A stretch of 64,000 bases of DNA, from the NCBI GenBank assembly GCA_000620185.1, contig JHVO01000008.1, forward strand, positions 248,001 through 312,000. The letters run 5' to 3'. The notes under the pieces are model-generated. The model was not told the DNA's origin. It made no database searches and saw only the letters and a program-made list of their open reading frames with translations. The stretch comes from Geodermatophilaceae bacterium URHB0062 (GTDB lineage Bacteria > Actinomycetota > Actinomycetes > Mycobacteriales > Geodermatophilaceae). Each line of letters opens with the position of its first letter. The stretch's first letter is position 1. Positions 24,961 through 34,070 of this stretch are shown here, in pieces. Both the position numbers and the translations under genes were made by a program.

Positions 24961-24984
24961 CCCCTCCTGCGTGAGGGGTTTTTT
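24961..24984 (+). terminator. Intrinsic terminator in the leuS leader
   Basis: CCCCTC-CTGCGT-GAGGGG followed by TTTTTT: a six-bp GC stem with a six-T run, the most canonical intrinsic terminator in this window, and placed between a promoter and its gene. Confidence 0.88.
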
Positions 24985-25035
24985 GATGTCCGCCGTCGGT
25001 ACCGCACAGCTGCAAGCGACACGGGAGCACCAGCG

Positions 25036-27924
25036 ATGAGCCAGACCGCCGACCAGCCGAACGCCGCGCCTGCCGGCGACGGGGTGCCGCCGCACCGGTA
25101 CACGCCGGCGCTGGCACAGCAGATCGAGCTGGCCTGGCAGGACCGCTGGGAGGCCGAGGGCACCTTCCACACGCCCAACCCCACCGGGCGGCTGAGCGAG
25201 GGCTTCGACCGGGTCGCGGACCGCCCGAAGGCGTTCGTGATGGACATGTTCCCGTACCCCTCGGGCGCCGGCCTGCACGTCGGCCACCCGCTGGGCTACC
25301 TGGGCACCGACGTCACCAGCCGGTTCCTGCGCATGGACGGCCACAACGTCCTGCACCCGATGGGGTACGACGCCTTCGGCCTGCCCGCCGAGCAGTACGC
25401 CGTCCAGACGGGGCAGCACCCGCGCGTGACGACCGAGGCGAACATCGCCGCGATCCGGGCGCAGCTGCGCCGGCTGGGCGTCGACCACGACGAGCGCCGA
25501 AGCTTCGCGACCATCGACCCGGGCTACTACAAGTGGACCCAGTGGATCTTCCTGCAGATCTTCGGCTCCTGGTTCGACGAGCGCCTGGGCAAGGCCCGGC
25601 GCATCGAGGAGCTGGTCGTCGAGCTGGACGCCGGCACGCGGGAGCCGGCTCCCGGCACGAACCCGCTGGGCCGGCCCTGGGCCGAGCTGGACGAGGTGGG
25701 CCGCCGGCTGGTCGTCGACGCGCACCGGCTGGCCTACCTGCACCAGGCGCCGGTGAACTGGTGCCCCGGGCTGGGCACCGTGCTCTCGAACGAGGAGGTC
25801 ACCGCCGACGGCCGCTCCGAGCGGGGCAACTTCCCGGTCTTCCGGCGCCCGCTGACCCAGTGGATGATGCGGATCACCGCCTACGCCGACCGGCTGCTGG
25901 AGGACCTGGACCGGCTGGACTGGTCGGAGTCGCTGAAGCTGATGCAGCGCAACTGGATCGGACGCTCGACCGGCGCGCGGATCGGCTTCAGCTGCGGGAG
26001 CGAGACCATCGAAGTCTTCACGACGCGTCCTGACACGCTGTTCGGCGCGACCTACATGGTGGTCGCGCCCGAGCACCCGCTGGTCGACACCCTGACCGCG
26101 GCGGAGTGGCCGGCGGGTACCGATGAGCGCTGGACCGGAGGAGCCGCGACCCCCGCCGAGGCGGTCGGCGCCTACCGGCGCGAGGCGTCCCGTCGTTCGG
26201 AGCTCGAGCGCCAGACCGAGGGCCGCGACAAGACCGGCGTCTGGCTGGGCGTCACGGCCGTCAACCCGGTCAACGGCCGGGACCTGCCGGTGTTCGTTGC
26301 CGACTACGTGCTCATGGGCTACGGCACCGGGGCGATCATGGCGGTGCCCGGCGAAGACACCCGTGACTTCGAGTTCGCGGACAGGTTCGGCCTGCCGGTG
26401 ATCCGCACCGTGCAGCCGCCGGCGGACTTCGAGGGGGGCGCGTACACCGGCGCCGGCCCGATGATCAACTCGGCCAACGACGAGATCTCGCTGAACGGGC
26501 TGGACAAGGCCACCGCCATCGCCACGATCACCGACTGGCTGGTCGAGCACGGCCACGGCGAGGCGACGACCACCTACAAGCTGCGCGACTGGCTGTTCAG
26601 CCGGCAGCGCTACTGGGGCGAGCCGTTCCCGATCCTCTACGACGAGAACGACCTGCCGGTCGCCGTCCCCGACTCGCTGCTGCCGGTGCTGCTGCCGGAG
26701 GTCGACGACTACTCGCCGAAGACCTTCGCCGACGACGACGCCGACTCCGCGCCCGAGCCGCCGCTGTCGCGGGCCACCGAGTGGACGACGGTCGAGCTGG
26801 ACCTGGGCGACGGGCCCAAGAAGTACCGGCGCGAGACCAACACGATGCCCAACTGGGCCGGGTCGTGCTGGTACTACCTGCGCTACCTGGACCCCTCCGA
26901 CGACACCCAGATGGTCGACCCGGAGTTGGAGAGGTACTGGCTGGGTCCGCGCGGGGACGGCGACGTCGGCGGCGTCGACCTGTACGTCGGCGGCGTGGAG
27001 CACGCGGTGCTGCACCTGCTGTACGCGCGCTTCTGGCACAAGGTGCTGCACGACCTGGGCTACGTCTCCAGCGAGGAGCCGTTCCGCCGGCTGGTCAACC
27101 AGGGCTACATCTCGGCCTTCGCCTACACCGACGAGCGCGGCTTCTACGTGCCCGCCGCGGAAGTGGTGGAGAAGGACGGGCGGTTCTTCCACGAGGGCAA
27201 GCCGGTCAACCGCGAGTACGGGAAGATCGGCAAGAGCCTGAAGAACATGGTCACGCCCGACGAGATGATCGGTGCGTACGGCGCCGACACCTTCCGGGTG
27301 TACGAGATGTCGACCGGGCCCCTGGACCAGTCCCGCCCGTGGGAGACCAAGGCCGTGGTCGGCTCGCAGCGGCTGCTGCAGCGGATCTGGCGCGTGGTGG
27401 TCGACGAGGAGACCGGGGCCGTCCGCGCGTCGGACGACGACCCGTCCGAGGACACATTGCGCGCCCTGCACCGGACGATCGACGGCGTCCGCGACGGGTT
27501 CGCGACGCTCCGGTTCAACATCGCGATCGCGCGGATCACCGAGCTGACCAACCACCTCACCTCCGTCTACGGCGCCGACAAGCCCGTGCCGCGCACGGTG
27601 GTCGAGCCGCTGGTGCTGCTGGTCGCGCCGCTGGCCCCGCACGTCGCCGAGGAGCTGTGGTCGCGGCTGGCCCACGACTCCTCACTGGCCTGGCACGCGT
27701 TCCCGGAGGCGGACGAGCGCTGGCTGGTCGAGGACACCGTGCAGGTCGCCGTCCAGGTGAACGGCAAGGTGCGGTCGCAGGTGAGCGTGCCGGCCGACGC
27801 CGATGCGTCGGCCCTGGAGGCCGCGGCCCGCGCCGACGAGAAGATCGCGTCCTACCTCGACGGCGCGACCGTGCGCCGCGTCGTCGCCGTCCCGGGCCGG
27901 CTGGTCAACTTCGTCCTCGGCTGA
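25036..27924 (+). CDS. leuS: Leucyl-tRNA synthetase
   Basis: A 962-residue class I synthetase that charges tRNA-Leu and edits norvaline and isoleucine. The HIGH motif is HVGH at about 81-84 ([12 protein letters not shown]), the KMSKS motif is KIGKS at about 730-734. The CP1 editing domain ([20 protein letters not shown]) and the C-terminal anticodon-binding and tail domains ([18 protein letters not shown]) are present. Length is normal for actinobacteria. Its expression is probably tuned to leucine supply through the upstream attenuator. Confidence 0.97.
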   Translation: MSQTADQPNAAPAGDGVPPHRYTPALAQQIELAWQDRWEAEGTFHTPNPTGRLSEGFDRVADRPKAFVMDMFPYPSGAGLHVGHPLGYLGTDVTSRFLRMDGHNVLHPMGYDAFGLPAEQYAVQTGQHPRVTTEANIAAIRAQLRRLGVDHDERRSFATIDPGYYKWTQWIFLQIFGSWFDERLGKARRIEELVVELDAGTREPAPGTNPLGRPWAELDEVGRRLVVDAHRLAYLHQAPVNWCPGLGTVLSNEEVTADGRSERGNFPVFRRPLTQWMMRITAYADRLLEDLDRLDWSESLKLMQRNWIGRSTGARIGFSCGSETIEVFTTRPDTLFGATYMVVAPEHPLVDTLTAAEWPAGTDERWTGGAATPAEAVGAYRREASRRSELERQTEGRDKTGVWLGVTAVNPVNGRDLPVFVADYVLMGYGTGAIMAVPGEDTRDFEFADRFGLPVIRTVQPPADFEGGAYTGAGPMINSANDEISLNGLDKATAIATITDWLVEHGHGEATTTYKLRDWLFSRQRYWGEPFPILYDENDLPVAVPDSLLPVLLPEVDDYSPKTFADDDADSAPEPPLSRATEWTTVELDLGDGPKKYRRETNTMPNWAGSCWYYLRYLDPSDDTQMVDPELERYWLGPRGDGDVGGVDLYVGGVEHAVLHLLYARFWHKVLHDLGYVSSEEPFRRLVNQGYISAFAYTDERGFYVPAAEVVEKDGRFFHEGKPVNREYGKIGKSLKNMVTPDEMIGAYGADTFRVYEMSTGPLDQSRPWETKAVVGSQRLLQRIWRVVVDEETGAVRASDDDPSEDTLRALHRTIDGVRDGFATLRFNIAIARITELTNHLTSVYGADKPVPRTVVEPLVLLVAPLAPHVAEELWSRLAHDSSLAWHAFPEADERWLVEDTVQVAVQVNGKVRSQVSVPADADASALEAAARADEKIASYLDGATVRRVVAVPGRLVNFVLG

Positions 27925-27969
27925 GCGGAGGGGGACGGCGCGGAAAACGCGTCCCTCTCACTCCGCTCA
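27922..27969. terminator. Palindromic terminator, family member B
   Basis: Starts with the leuS stop (TGAGCGGAG, 27922-27930) and ends with CTCCGCTCA (27961-27969), whose last three bases are the stop codon of the convergent gene on the minus strand. The inner part GGGAC...GTCCC and GCGCGGAAAACGCG closes the stem. It should act in both directions. Confidence 0.72.
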
Positions 27970-28350
27970 GGCGGGGCGGATGCGCAGGATCGCGTGCCGC
28001 TCGGTGCCCGGCTTGATCAGCCGCGTCCAGAGCCGGCCGGTGACGTAGCCGAGCTGGAACCGCAGGCCGTACGTCCGCCGCAGCGCGGCCAGCGCCGCGG
28101 GCCACTCGGCACGGTCGACGAACTCGCCGACCCCCTCGACGGCGGGGCCCTTCGTCCGCCCCCGGACGTCGCAGGGGGCCACGGTCACCCGCCGTGTGTG
28201 GCGCAGCCGCTTCACCTTGCCGGAGTCCGCGCGCGTCCAGACGATCAGCGACTCGCCGTCCGGCGCGGCCCAGACCGGGGTCGGCACCGCGGCACCGGAC
28301 CGCCGGAAGGTGGTCAGGCTGACGTACGTGCTGATGGGGAGTGGGGTCAC
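27967..28350 (-). CDS. PPOX-class F420-dependent flavin/deazaflavin oxidoreductase
   Basis: A 127-residue split-barrel protein of the pyridoxamine-phosphate-oxidase-like class (TIGR03666 type): [35 protein letters not shown] and [11 protein letters not shown]. These bind F420 or FMN and act on unknown small molecules. The GTG at 28350 overlaps the lipB stop (GTGA), so it is co-translated with lipB. Confidence 0.85.
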   Translation of the reverse strand: MTPLPISTYVSLTTFRRSGAAVPTPVWAAPDGESLIVWTRADSGKVKRLRHTRRVTVAPCDVRGRTKGPAVEGVGEFVDRAEWPAALAALRRTYGLRFQLGYVTGRLWTRLIKPGTERHAILRIRPA

Positions 28351-28988
28351 GCCGGCGTCGGCGCGGCCGTCAGCACCCCGCGCATCGCCGCCTCCACCGC
28401 GTCGATCACCTCGGGCACGCCGATGTCGCGGCCGAGCTCGGCCGACAGCGACGTGGCCCCGGCGTCCGGGATTCCGCAGGGGATCATGTTCGCGAAGGCC
28501 GACATGTCCGGATCGCAGTTCAGCGCGAAGCCATGCATGGTTACGCCGCGGGCGACGCGCACGCCGATGGCGGCGATCTTGCGGTCGGGGCCCCGGTCGT
28601 CAGCGGCGACCCACACGCCGCTGCGCCCCTCCACCCGCCCGGTGGGCAGCCCCAGCCCGGCGCAGACTTCGATCAGCGCCTGCTCCAGCCGACGGACGTG
28701 CGCGACGACGTCGACCGGGTCGGGCAGCCGGACGATCGGGTAGCCCACCAGCTGTCCGGGCCCGTGCCAGGTGATCTTGCCGCCGCGGTCGACGTCGATG
28801 ACGGGCGTCCCGTCGAACGGTCGCTCGTGCGGCTCGGTGCGCTTGCCCGCCGTGTAGACCGGCGGGTGTTCCAGCAGCAGCAGCGTGTCGGGGCCCGTGC
28901 CCTCCACCACCCGGGCGTGGACCTCGCGCTGGCGCGCCCACGCCTCCTCGTAGTCGACGAGACCCAGCCGGAGCACCTCGAGCGTCAC
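28347..28988 (-). CDS. lipB: Octanoyl-ACP:protein N-octanoyltransferase
   Basis: A 213-residue LipB, which moves octanoate from ACP to apo-E2/GcvH for LipA. Motifs [18 protein letters not shown], the catalytic Lys ([10 protein letters not shown]) and Cys ([10 protein letters not shown]) are present. The GTG at 28988 is chosen because TAGGGT at 29001 to 28996 is seven bases upstream (leaderless); longer in-frame starts run into the upstream gene. The first three bases of that -10 box are also the stop codon of the upstream peptidase gene. Confidence 0.94.
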   Translation of the reverse strand: MTLEVLRLGLVDYEEAWARQREVHARVVEGTGPDTLLLLEHPPVYTAGKRTEPHERPFDGTPVIDVDRGGKITWHGPGQLVGYPIVRLPDPVDVVAHVRRLEQALIEVCAGLGLPTGRVEGRSGVWVAADDRGPDRKIAAIGVRVARGVTMHGFALNCDPDMSAFANMIPCGIPDAGATSLSAELGRDIGVPEVIDAVEAAMRGVLTAAPTPA

Positions 28989-28998
28989 GGCGTCCACC

Positions 28999-29745
28999 CT
29001 AATCCCGCGCCCGGGCGAGGCGGCGGGGCTCGATGCGGGTCTCCACCGCGTCGCCGTCCGGACCACGTGTCACGCGGTAGGCGGCCGCGTCCGACCGGTC
29101 GGCCACGGCCTCGACGAGCTCGGTGCCGCGGTAGACCAGCCCGACACCGTCGTCGGTCGCGTGCCCCTCCGGCAGGGTGCCGTCGGCGACCAGCCGCTGG
29201 TACAGCGGACGACGCTGTTCCTCCGAGTCGTAGTGCACCCCGTTCGACGAGGGGATCAGGCCGAGGCCGTTCGTGACCGGTCGCAGGTCGGGCCCGAAGG
29301 AGTCGGTTGTGCCGCCGACGTGCCAGCACAGCGACCCGGCCGAGACGCCGGCCAGCACGACGCCCGCCTCCCACGCCTCGCGGAACACCTCGTCGAGGCC
29401 GTGTGCGCGCCAGACCGCCAGCAGGTTGGCCACGCTGCCGCCGCCGACCCAGACGACGTCCTGGGCGAGCAGGTGCGTGCGCACGTCCGGCACGGTCGGC
29501 ATCGGGAAGAGGCTGAGATGGCTGACCTGGACGGGACTGCCGGCGAACGCGCCGTAGACGCCGCCGACGCGCGCCGGGTCGTCACCGGTCGCGGTGCCGA
29601 GGTAGCACAGCCGTGGCCGGTCGGGCGCCCCGGCGAGCTCGAAGGCCAGGTCGAAGACGGGGCCCGGACGCCAGTCGTAGGGGCCGCGACCCCCGCCGGC
29701 GGAGCCCATGCTCGTGGCCAGGATGGTCGGTACGGACGCCGGCAT
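28999..29745 (-). CDS. Peptidase E (family S51)
   Basis: A 248-residue cytosolic serine peptidase that releases N-terminal aspartyl dipeptides. The nucleophile elbow is GVSAGSLCW, with [11 protein letters not shown] before it and a His after it (GVHYDSE). Start ATG at 29745 has TAGGTT at 29758 to 29753 (leaderless). The TAG stop forms part of the lipB -10 box, so the two genes are separate but touching transcription units. Confidence 0.87.
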   Translation of the reverse strand: MPASVPTILATSMGSAGGGRGPYDWRPGPVFDLAFELAGAPDRPRLCYLGTATGDDPARVGGVYGAFAGSPVQVSHLSLFPMPTVPDVRTHLLAQDVVWVGGGSVANLLAVWRAHGLDEVFREAWEAGVVLAGVSAGSLCWHVGGTTDSFGPDLRPVTNGLGLIPSSNGVHYDSEEQRRPLYQRLVADGTLPEGHATDDGVGLVYRGTELVEAVADRSDAAAYRVTRGPDGDAVETRIEPRRLARARD

Positions 29746-29790
29746 GGGGTCGAACCTAGGCGGCGCCGAGACCCCCGCCGACCGGCGGGT

Positions 29791-30021
29791 TCAGCGCAGC
29801 GTGTCCGTGGCGACGTCGGAGACGATGGCGCGGAACGTCGAGGTGTCGACCTCGTCGTCGACGGTGACGCGGACGATGTCGGCGATCTGCTGACGACTGG
29901 CCGGGCGGACGGCGCTCGCGCGGGCCGCGGCCACGAGGTGCAGGTAGCGGACCCGGTCGGTGTCGCAGGGACGGGACGCCGGGAGGGGCAGGGCGGGGCG
30001 CGAGCTGTGGTGCGGGTGCAT
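29791..30021 (-). CDS. Small conserved-looking hypothetical protein
   Basis: A 76-residue protein: His/Pro-rich N-terminus, then DTDRVRYLHLVAAARASAV and a C-terminal half with VRVTVDDEVDTSTFRAIV. I do not recognise it. Support comes from TACCGT at 30033 to 30028, six bases before the ATG at 30021, the same leaderless arrangement as its neighbours, and from good codon-position GC bias. Confidence 0.5.
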   Translation of the reverse strand: MHPHHSSRPALPLPASRPCDTDRVRYLHLVAAARASAVRPASRQQIADIVRVTVDDEVDTSTFRAIVSDVATDTLR

Positions 30022-30123
30022 CCGTCGACGGTAGGAAGCCCGGAGCCGTGGGACGGCGACCACCGCCCGGCGAGTCCCTCTCGATCGCCCGGGGCGCCGC
30101 AGGTCGCTCAGAGGCCACGCCGG

Positions 30124-31359
30124 TCACAGGCGGGACGGGCGCAACCGGCGCAGCACGGCACGCGCCGCGCGGGCGCCGCTGGCCATGGCCCCCTGGATGG
30201 ACGGCGTGTCCCGGTGGTCGCCGCAGACGTAGACGCCGTCCCCGAGGTCGACGGGGCTTCGCAGCCGCAGGGGTGGCACGGCGGCCGGCTGCGCGCCGGT
30301 CACCGTGATGGTGGTCAGGTGGTCGAGGTCGCCCGAGGTGACGTCGTGCGCGCGGGCCACCTCCTCCCGGACGTCGCGTTCGGCGGTGCGGGCCAGCGAC
30401 GAGCTGGCCACCAGCGCCCGCCCGTCCGGGCTGTAGCGGGGTTGAGCGTCGGTGAGGACGACGCTGTTGACCAGCCGCCCGTCGGGCTGCCCCAGCACGA
30501 TCAACGGCGACGGCCAGGGAGAGCCGGGCAGCACGTGGTAATGGGTGGTCACCTCACGGGGCGCCGAGGCGGTCACCGTCGTGAGGAGCCGGGCAGCGGT
30601 CGCGGGGTCGGTGGCGACGACCACCGCCTCGGCGCGGAGGGTGCTGCCGCCGACGGAGACCGCGCCGGGAGCGACCGTGTGGACGGGCGTTCCCAGGTGC
30701 AGTCGCTCGCCGTCCAGTCGGCCGGCCAGTTGCTCGCCCACGGCCTGCATGCCTCCGGCGGGCAGGCCGATGGCGCCCCGGACGAAGCTGCGCCAGAGCA
30801 GGTCGAGGTAGTGGCTGGACGTGGCGAGGTCGCTCTCCAGCAGCACTCCGGCCAGGAAGGGACGGAGGAACCGCTCCAGCGCGGCGTCGCCCACACCCGC
30901 GGAGCGCAGCGCCTGCTCCGCCGTGCGTTCCGGCGACCGCTGGAGTGCGCTGACCGGGCCGTACCCGCGGAGCACCGAGAACGCGGCGAGCGCCGCCTTC
31001 TCGCGCACGCCTCCCAGCGGTGCGGTGAGCAGGGCGGGGAGGGCGAGCGGCCGGTGGCGGGGGTCGACCACGCGGTACGCGCGACCGTCGACCCGCACGA
31101 CTGCACCGCGCTCGAACCAGCCGAGTTGGAGTGCATCGAGGTCGAGGTCGGCCGCGCGGGGATAGCCGGTGTTGAGCACCTGGAAGCCGCGGTCGACGAC
31201 GAAACCGTCGATGCGCTCGGTGGCCAGCCGGCCGCCGGCGTGCCTGCCCGCCTCCAGCACGTGGACGTCGCAGCCGGAGGCCGCCAGCCGCGTGGCCGCG
31301 GACAGACCGGCCAGGCCGGCCCCGACGACGAGGACCTCCGCCTGGGCCGGTGGGGACAT
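30124..31359 (-). CDS. FAD-dependent oxidoreductase, phytoene-desaturase/amine-oxidase type
   Basis: A 411-residue flavoprotein. Dinucleotide motif VLVVGAGLAGLSAATRL at residues 9-25, then LEAGRHAGGRLAT, and a C-terminal FAD motif (GDGVYVCGDHRDTPSIQGAM). This family includes CrtI-like desaturases and monoamine oxidases; the substrate is unknown, and no carotenoid genes are nearby. Start at 31359 has TAGATT at 31371 to 31366 (leaderless), only 91 bp from a divergent kinase gene. Confidence 0.85.
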   Translation of the reverse strand: MSPPAQAEVLVVGAGLAGLSAATRLAASGCDVHVLEAGRHAGGRLATERIDGFVVDRGFQVLNTGYPRAADLDLDALQLGWFERGAVVRVDGRAYRVVDPRHRPLALPALLTAPLGGVREKAALAAFSVLRGYGPVSALQRSPERTAEQALRSAGVGDAALERFLRPFLAGVLLESDLATSSHYLDLLWRSFVRGAIGLPAGGMQAVGEQLAGRLDGERLHLGTPVHTVAPGAVSVGGSTLRAEAVVVATDPATAARLLTTVTASAPREVTTHYHVLPGSPWPSPLIVLGQPDGRLVNSVVLTDAQPRYSPDGRALVASSSLARTAERDVREEVARAHDVTSGDLDHLTTITVTGAQPAAVPPLRLRSPVDLGDGVYVCGDHRDTPSIQGAMASGARAARAVLRRLRPSRL

Positions 31360-31449
31360 CGCCCGAATCTAGCGGCGACGGTCCGGTGCCGCGGGTCGAG
31401 CCTGTGGACAACGCCCGCAGCCGAGGCCGCCGCCTCCTACCGTCTGCCC

Positions 31450-33072
31450 ATGTCGACCAGCCCCGCTCCCGAGCCCCGTGACGCCGAGCCCCCGGTGGTG
31501 CCCGGCTACACGCTGGAGACGCGGCTCGGCCGTGGCGGGTCCGGCGAGGTCTGGCGAGCGGTGCCGCGGCGGGGCGGCGCGCCCGTCGCGGTGAAGGTGC
31601 TGATCGCGGGGGATCCGGCGCGGCAGGCGCGCGAGGCGGCGCTGCTGGGTGAACTCGACCATCCGCACCTGGTCCGCCTTCTCGAGGTGGTCCACCAGCC
31701 GCGGCGCGGGGGAGAGGCCCGGGTCGCCCTGGTCCTCGAGCTGCTGGTCGGTGGCAGCCTGGCCGACCTGCTGGCCCGTCGCGGGCGGCTGCGGCCGGGG
31801 GAGGTGGTCACCGCGATCGCGCCGGTGGCCGCAGCCCTCGCGCACGCGCACGGGCACGGGGTCGTCCACGGCGACCTGTCGCCGGGCAACATCGTGTTCA
31901 GCGCCGAGGGGCGGCCGGTGCTCACCGACCTCGGGGTCGCCCGGGTACTGGGCGAGACGGCGGCCGGTGAGGTGACCCCGCCCTACGTCGACCCGACGGT
32001 CGCGCGCGGTGGCGCACCCGGGCCGGCATCCGACGTCTTCGGGGTCGCGGCCGCCGCCTTCCATGCGCTCACCGGTGTCGCGCCCTGGAACGCCGCCACT
32101 CCCGCCGACACCCTCACCGTCGCCGCGGAGGGACAGCTGCCGGACCTCGCGGAACTGGCGCCCGACGCGCCGGCCGCGATGCTGGATGTCGTGCTCCGGG
32201 GTCTGGCCGCCGACCCCCACGAGCGCGGGACGGCGGCCGCCTTCGCGCTCGACCTCCGACACGCGTGCCGTCCGGAGGCGGTGCGGCTGCCGGTGCCCGG
32301 TTCACCGAACTCCGCCGACCTCCCGGAGACCGGACGCCGTCCCCGGACCGAACTGACCCACCAGGTGCCCGGACGCCGGCCCCGTCCGGCGCCGGTGGTC
32401 GTGGAGCCGGCCGGCCGCCGCGCGGCCTTCCTGCAGGCGGCCGCCGACCGGGGCCGCGACGCGATGGGGACGGCGTCCGCGCGGCGGGCCGCCCTCGCCG
32501 CACTGGCCGTCGTCGCGCTGGTGCTCGCCGGCTGGGCCGGGGTCCGGGCGCTGGGCCCGGGGGCCGCCGAGGCGGGGGAGCGCCCGGTCGCCGCAGCGTC
32601 GTCGCCGCCGCCGGACACGACGGTCGACGGGGTCGCAACTGCTGCGTCGCCGGCCGACACCGCGGACGTGCCGGCGAGCGCGGAGCAGTGGAAGGCGGTC
32701 CTCACCGACCTGTACGGCCGCCGGGCCGCCGGGTTCGCCGAACCGTCGACCGCGGACTGGGATGGGGTCTACGCACACGACAGCCCGCTCCGCGCGGCGG
32801 ACGAGCAGTACGCAGGGGAGCTGGCCGCGGCGGGCCGCGCGCTGCGGGGCTTCGCCCCGGTGGTGCTGCGGGTCGACCATGCGGCGGTCAGCGGGGACGG
32901 CGCCGCACTCGACGTCGTCGACCGGTGGCCTCCCCACGACGTGGTGGACGGCGACGACTCGGACGGGCCGCCGGTGCGTAGTGCGGCCGGCCGTCCCGAC
33001 ACCGCCGTCCGCCTGCTGCTGGTGCGGACCGCCAACGGCTGGCGGATCGAGAGTGCCGAACGCGTCGACTGA
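31450..33072 (+). CDS. Membrane-anchored serine/threonine protein kinase, Pkn type with variant catalytic loop
   Basis: A 540-residue protein: kinase domain about 20-280, a linker, one helix (about 345-367), and an extracytoplasmic C-terminal domain of about 170 residues. The P-loop GRGGSG (27-32) and Lys49 (VAVKVL) are intact. The catalytic loop is HGDLSPGN (140-147) instead of HRDxKxxN, and the metal loop is DLG (160-162) instead of DFG; Asp142, Asn147 and Asp160 remain, so activity is plausible. The APE region is weak. The ATG at 31450 is leaderless by TACCGT (31438-31443). Signal and targets are unknown. Confidence 0.82.
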   Translation: MSTSPAPEPRDAEPPVVPGYTLETRLGRGGSGEVWRAVPRRGGAPVAVKVLIAGDPARQAREAALLGELDHPHLVRLLEVVHQPRRGGEARVALVLELLVGGSLADLLARRGRLRPGEVVTAIAPVAAALAHAHGHGVVHGDLSPGNIVFSAEGRPVLTDLGVARVLGETAAGEVTPPYVDPTVARGGAPGPASDVFGVAAAAFHALTGVAPWNAATPADTLTVAAEGQLPDLAELAPDAPAAMLDVVLRGLAADPHERGTAAAFALDLRHACRPEAVRLPVPGSPNSADLPETGRRPRTELTHQVPGRRPRPAPVVVEPAGRRAAFLQAAADRGRDAMGTASARRAALAALAVVALVLAGWAGVRALGPGAAEAGERPVAAASSPPPDTTVDGVATAASPADTADVPASAEQWKAVLTDLYGRRAAGFAEPSTADWDGVYAHDSPLRAADEQYAGELAAAGRALRGFAPVVLRVDHAAVSGDGAALDVVDRWPPHDVVDGDDSDGPPVRSAAGRPDTAVRLLLVRTANGWRIESAERVD

Positions 33073-33078
33073 GGCTCG

Positions 33079-33987
33079 TCAGCCCTCGGCCAGGGCGGCT
33101 CTCAGCGCCGACTCCAGGTCGGCGTGGGCGAAACGGAAGCCGGACGCGGTGAGCTTCGTCGGCAGGGCGCGCTGCCCGCCCAGCACGCTGGCTCGCCCGA
33201 ACTCGCCCATGGCGAGAGCGATCGCGAAGCGGGGCACGGTCAGCACGGTCGGACGGCCCAGGATCCGGCCGAGGGTCTGCGTGAACTCGGCGTTCGTCAC
33301 CGGATCGGGCCCGGTGAGGTTGACCGGGCCGGACACGTCGGCGGCCAGCAGGTGCCGGATGGCGCCGACCTCGTCGGTCACGCTGATCCACGGCCAGTAC
33401 TGGCGGCCCGATCCGAGGCGGCCACCCAGCCCGGCGCGGAACACGAGGCCGAGCACGCGCATCAGCAGGACGCTCCGACCGATGACCAGCCCCGTCCGGA
33501 GCAGGGCCACCCGGACGCCGGCGACCGCGGCGGGCGCGGTGCAGGCCTCCCACTGGACGCACACGCGGGCGAGGAAGTCGTCACCCGGCGGCGCGTCCTC
33601 GGTGACCGTCCGGTCGCCGGTGTCGCCGTAGTAGCCGACGGCGGAGCCCGAGAGCAGCACGCGTCGACGGGTGGGGTCCGCGACCGCCGCCGCGGCGAGC
33701 GCCTCGCTGATCGTCGTCGTGCTGTCGACCCGGCTGCCCAGGATGCGCCGCTTGTAGGCGGCCGTCCACGGACGCGGGCGGATCGGCTCGCCGGCCAGGT
33801 TGATCACGGCATCGACGTCGGCGAGGACGCTGGGGTCGATGCGCCGGTGCTGGGGGTCCCACCGGTGCTCGTCGGCGGTGCGAGGCGTCCGCCGCACCAG
33901 CCGGAGGACCTCGTGACCGTCCGCGCGCAGGGCCGGCACCAGCTGGCTGCCGATTGCCCCGGACCCACCGGTGACGGCGATCTTCAT
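33079..33987 (-). CDS. TIGR01777 family epimerase (SDR39U1-like)
   Basis: A 302-residue short-chain dehydrogenase: MKIAVTGGSGAIGSQLVPAL at the N-terminus, NLAGEPIRPRPWTAAYK, SAVGYYGDTGD and a C-terminal DUF1731 segment (FVKLTASGFRFAHADLESAL-like end). Function is not established. ATG at 33987 has GAGGAG before it. Its neighbour sucB and the lipoate genes reproduce the Rv2215-Rv2218 order. Confidence 0.9.
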   Translation of the reverse strand: MKIAVTGGSGAIGSQLVPALRADGHEVLRLVRRTPRTADEHRWDPQHRRIDPSVLADVDAVINLAGEPIRPRPWTAAYKRRILGSRVDSTTTISEALAAAAVADPTRRRVLLSGSAVGYYGDTGDRTVTEDAPPGDDFLARVCVQWEACTAPAAVAGVRVALLRTGLVIGRSVLLMRVLGLVFRAGLGGRLGSGRQYWPWISVTDEVGAIRHLLAADVSGPVNLTGPDPVTNAEFTQTLGRILGRPTVLTVPRFAIALAMGEFGRASVLGGQRALPTKLTASGFRFAHADLESALRAALAEG

Positions 33988-34026
33988 GCGGGAACTCCTC
34001 GTCGGATCTGCGACACCCCGGAACGA

Positions 34027-34062
34027 GATCGGGGCCCCGGCGAGAAAGCCGGGGCCCCGATC
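34027..34062. terminator. Strong stem-loop after sucB
   Basis: A perfect 14-bp stem, GATCGGGGCCCCGG (34027-34040) with CCGGGGCCCCGATC (34049-34062), and an 8-nt loop CGAGAAAG. It lies between the sucB stop and the start region of the TIGR01777 gene, so it ends the lpdA/sucB transcript. Confidence 0.75.
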
Positions 34063-34070
34063 ACGAAACG

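Larger units (their letters stand above)
24887..24984 (+). promoter_or_regulatory. leuS leader: leucine leader-peptide attenuator
   Basis: A -10 box TAGGCT (24887-24892) is followed after six bases by the GTG of an 11-codon peptide with three successive Leu codons. Then comes a pause-type hairpin (GCCGTGCTG 24925-24933 with CAGCACGGC 24950-24958) and a terminator with six T (24961-24984), 51 bp before leuS. This is the order of a classical ribosome-mediated attenuator. Such attenuators were predicted before leuS in some Streptomyces. The antiterminator pairing is not resolved by eye. Confidence 0.75.

Noticed and set aside
24991-25030. T-box riboswitch for leuS, suggested by GTCGGTACCGCAC
   Set aside because: The motif lies after the terminator, not in its 5' arm, and no specifier stem is visible. 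The Leu leader peptide explains the leader better.
29161-33072. Plus-strand frame of about 1300 codons running into the kinase gene
   Set aside because: Only the part from 31450 has a recognisable protein; upstream it is antisense to the peptidase E and FAD oxidoreductase genes.
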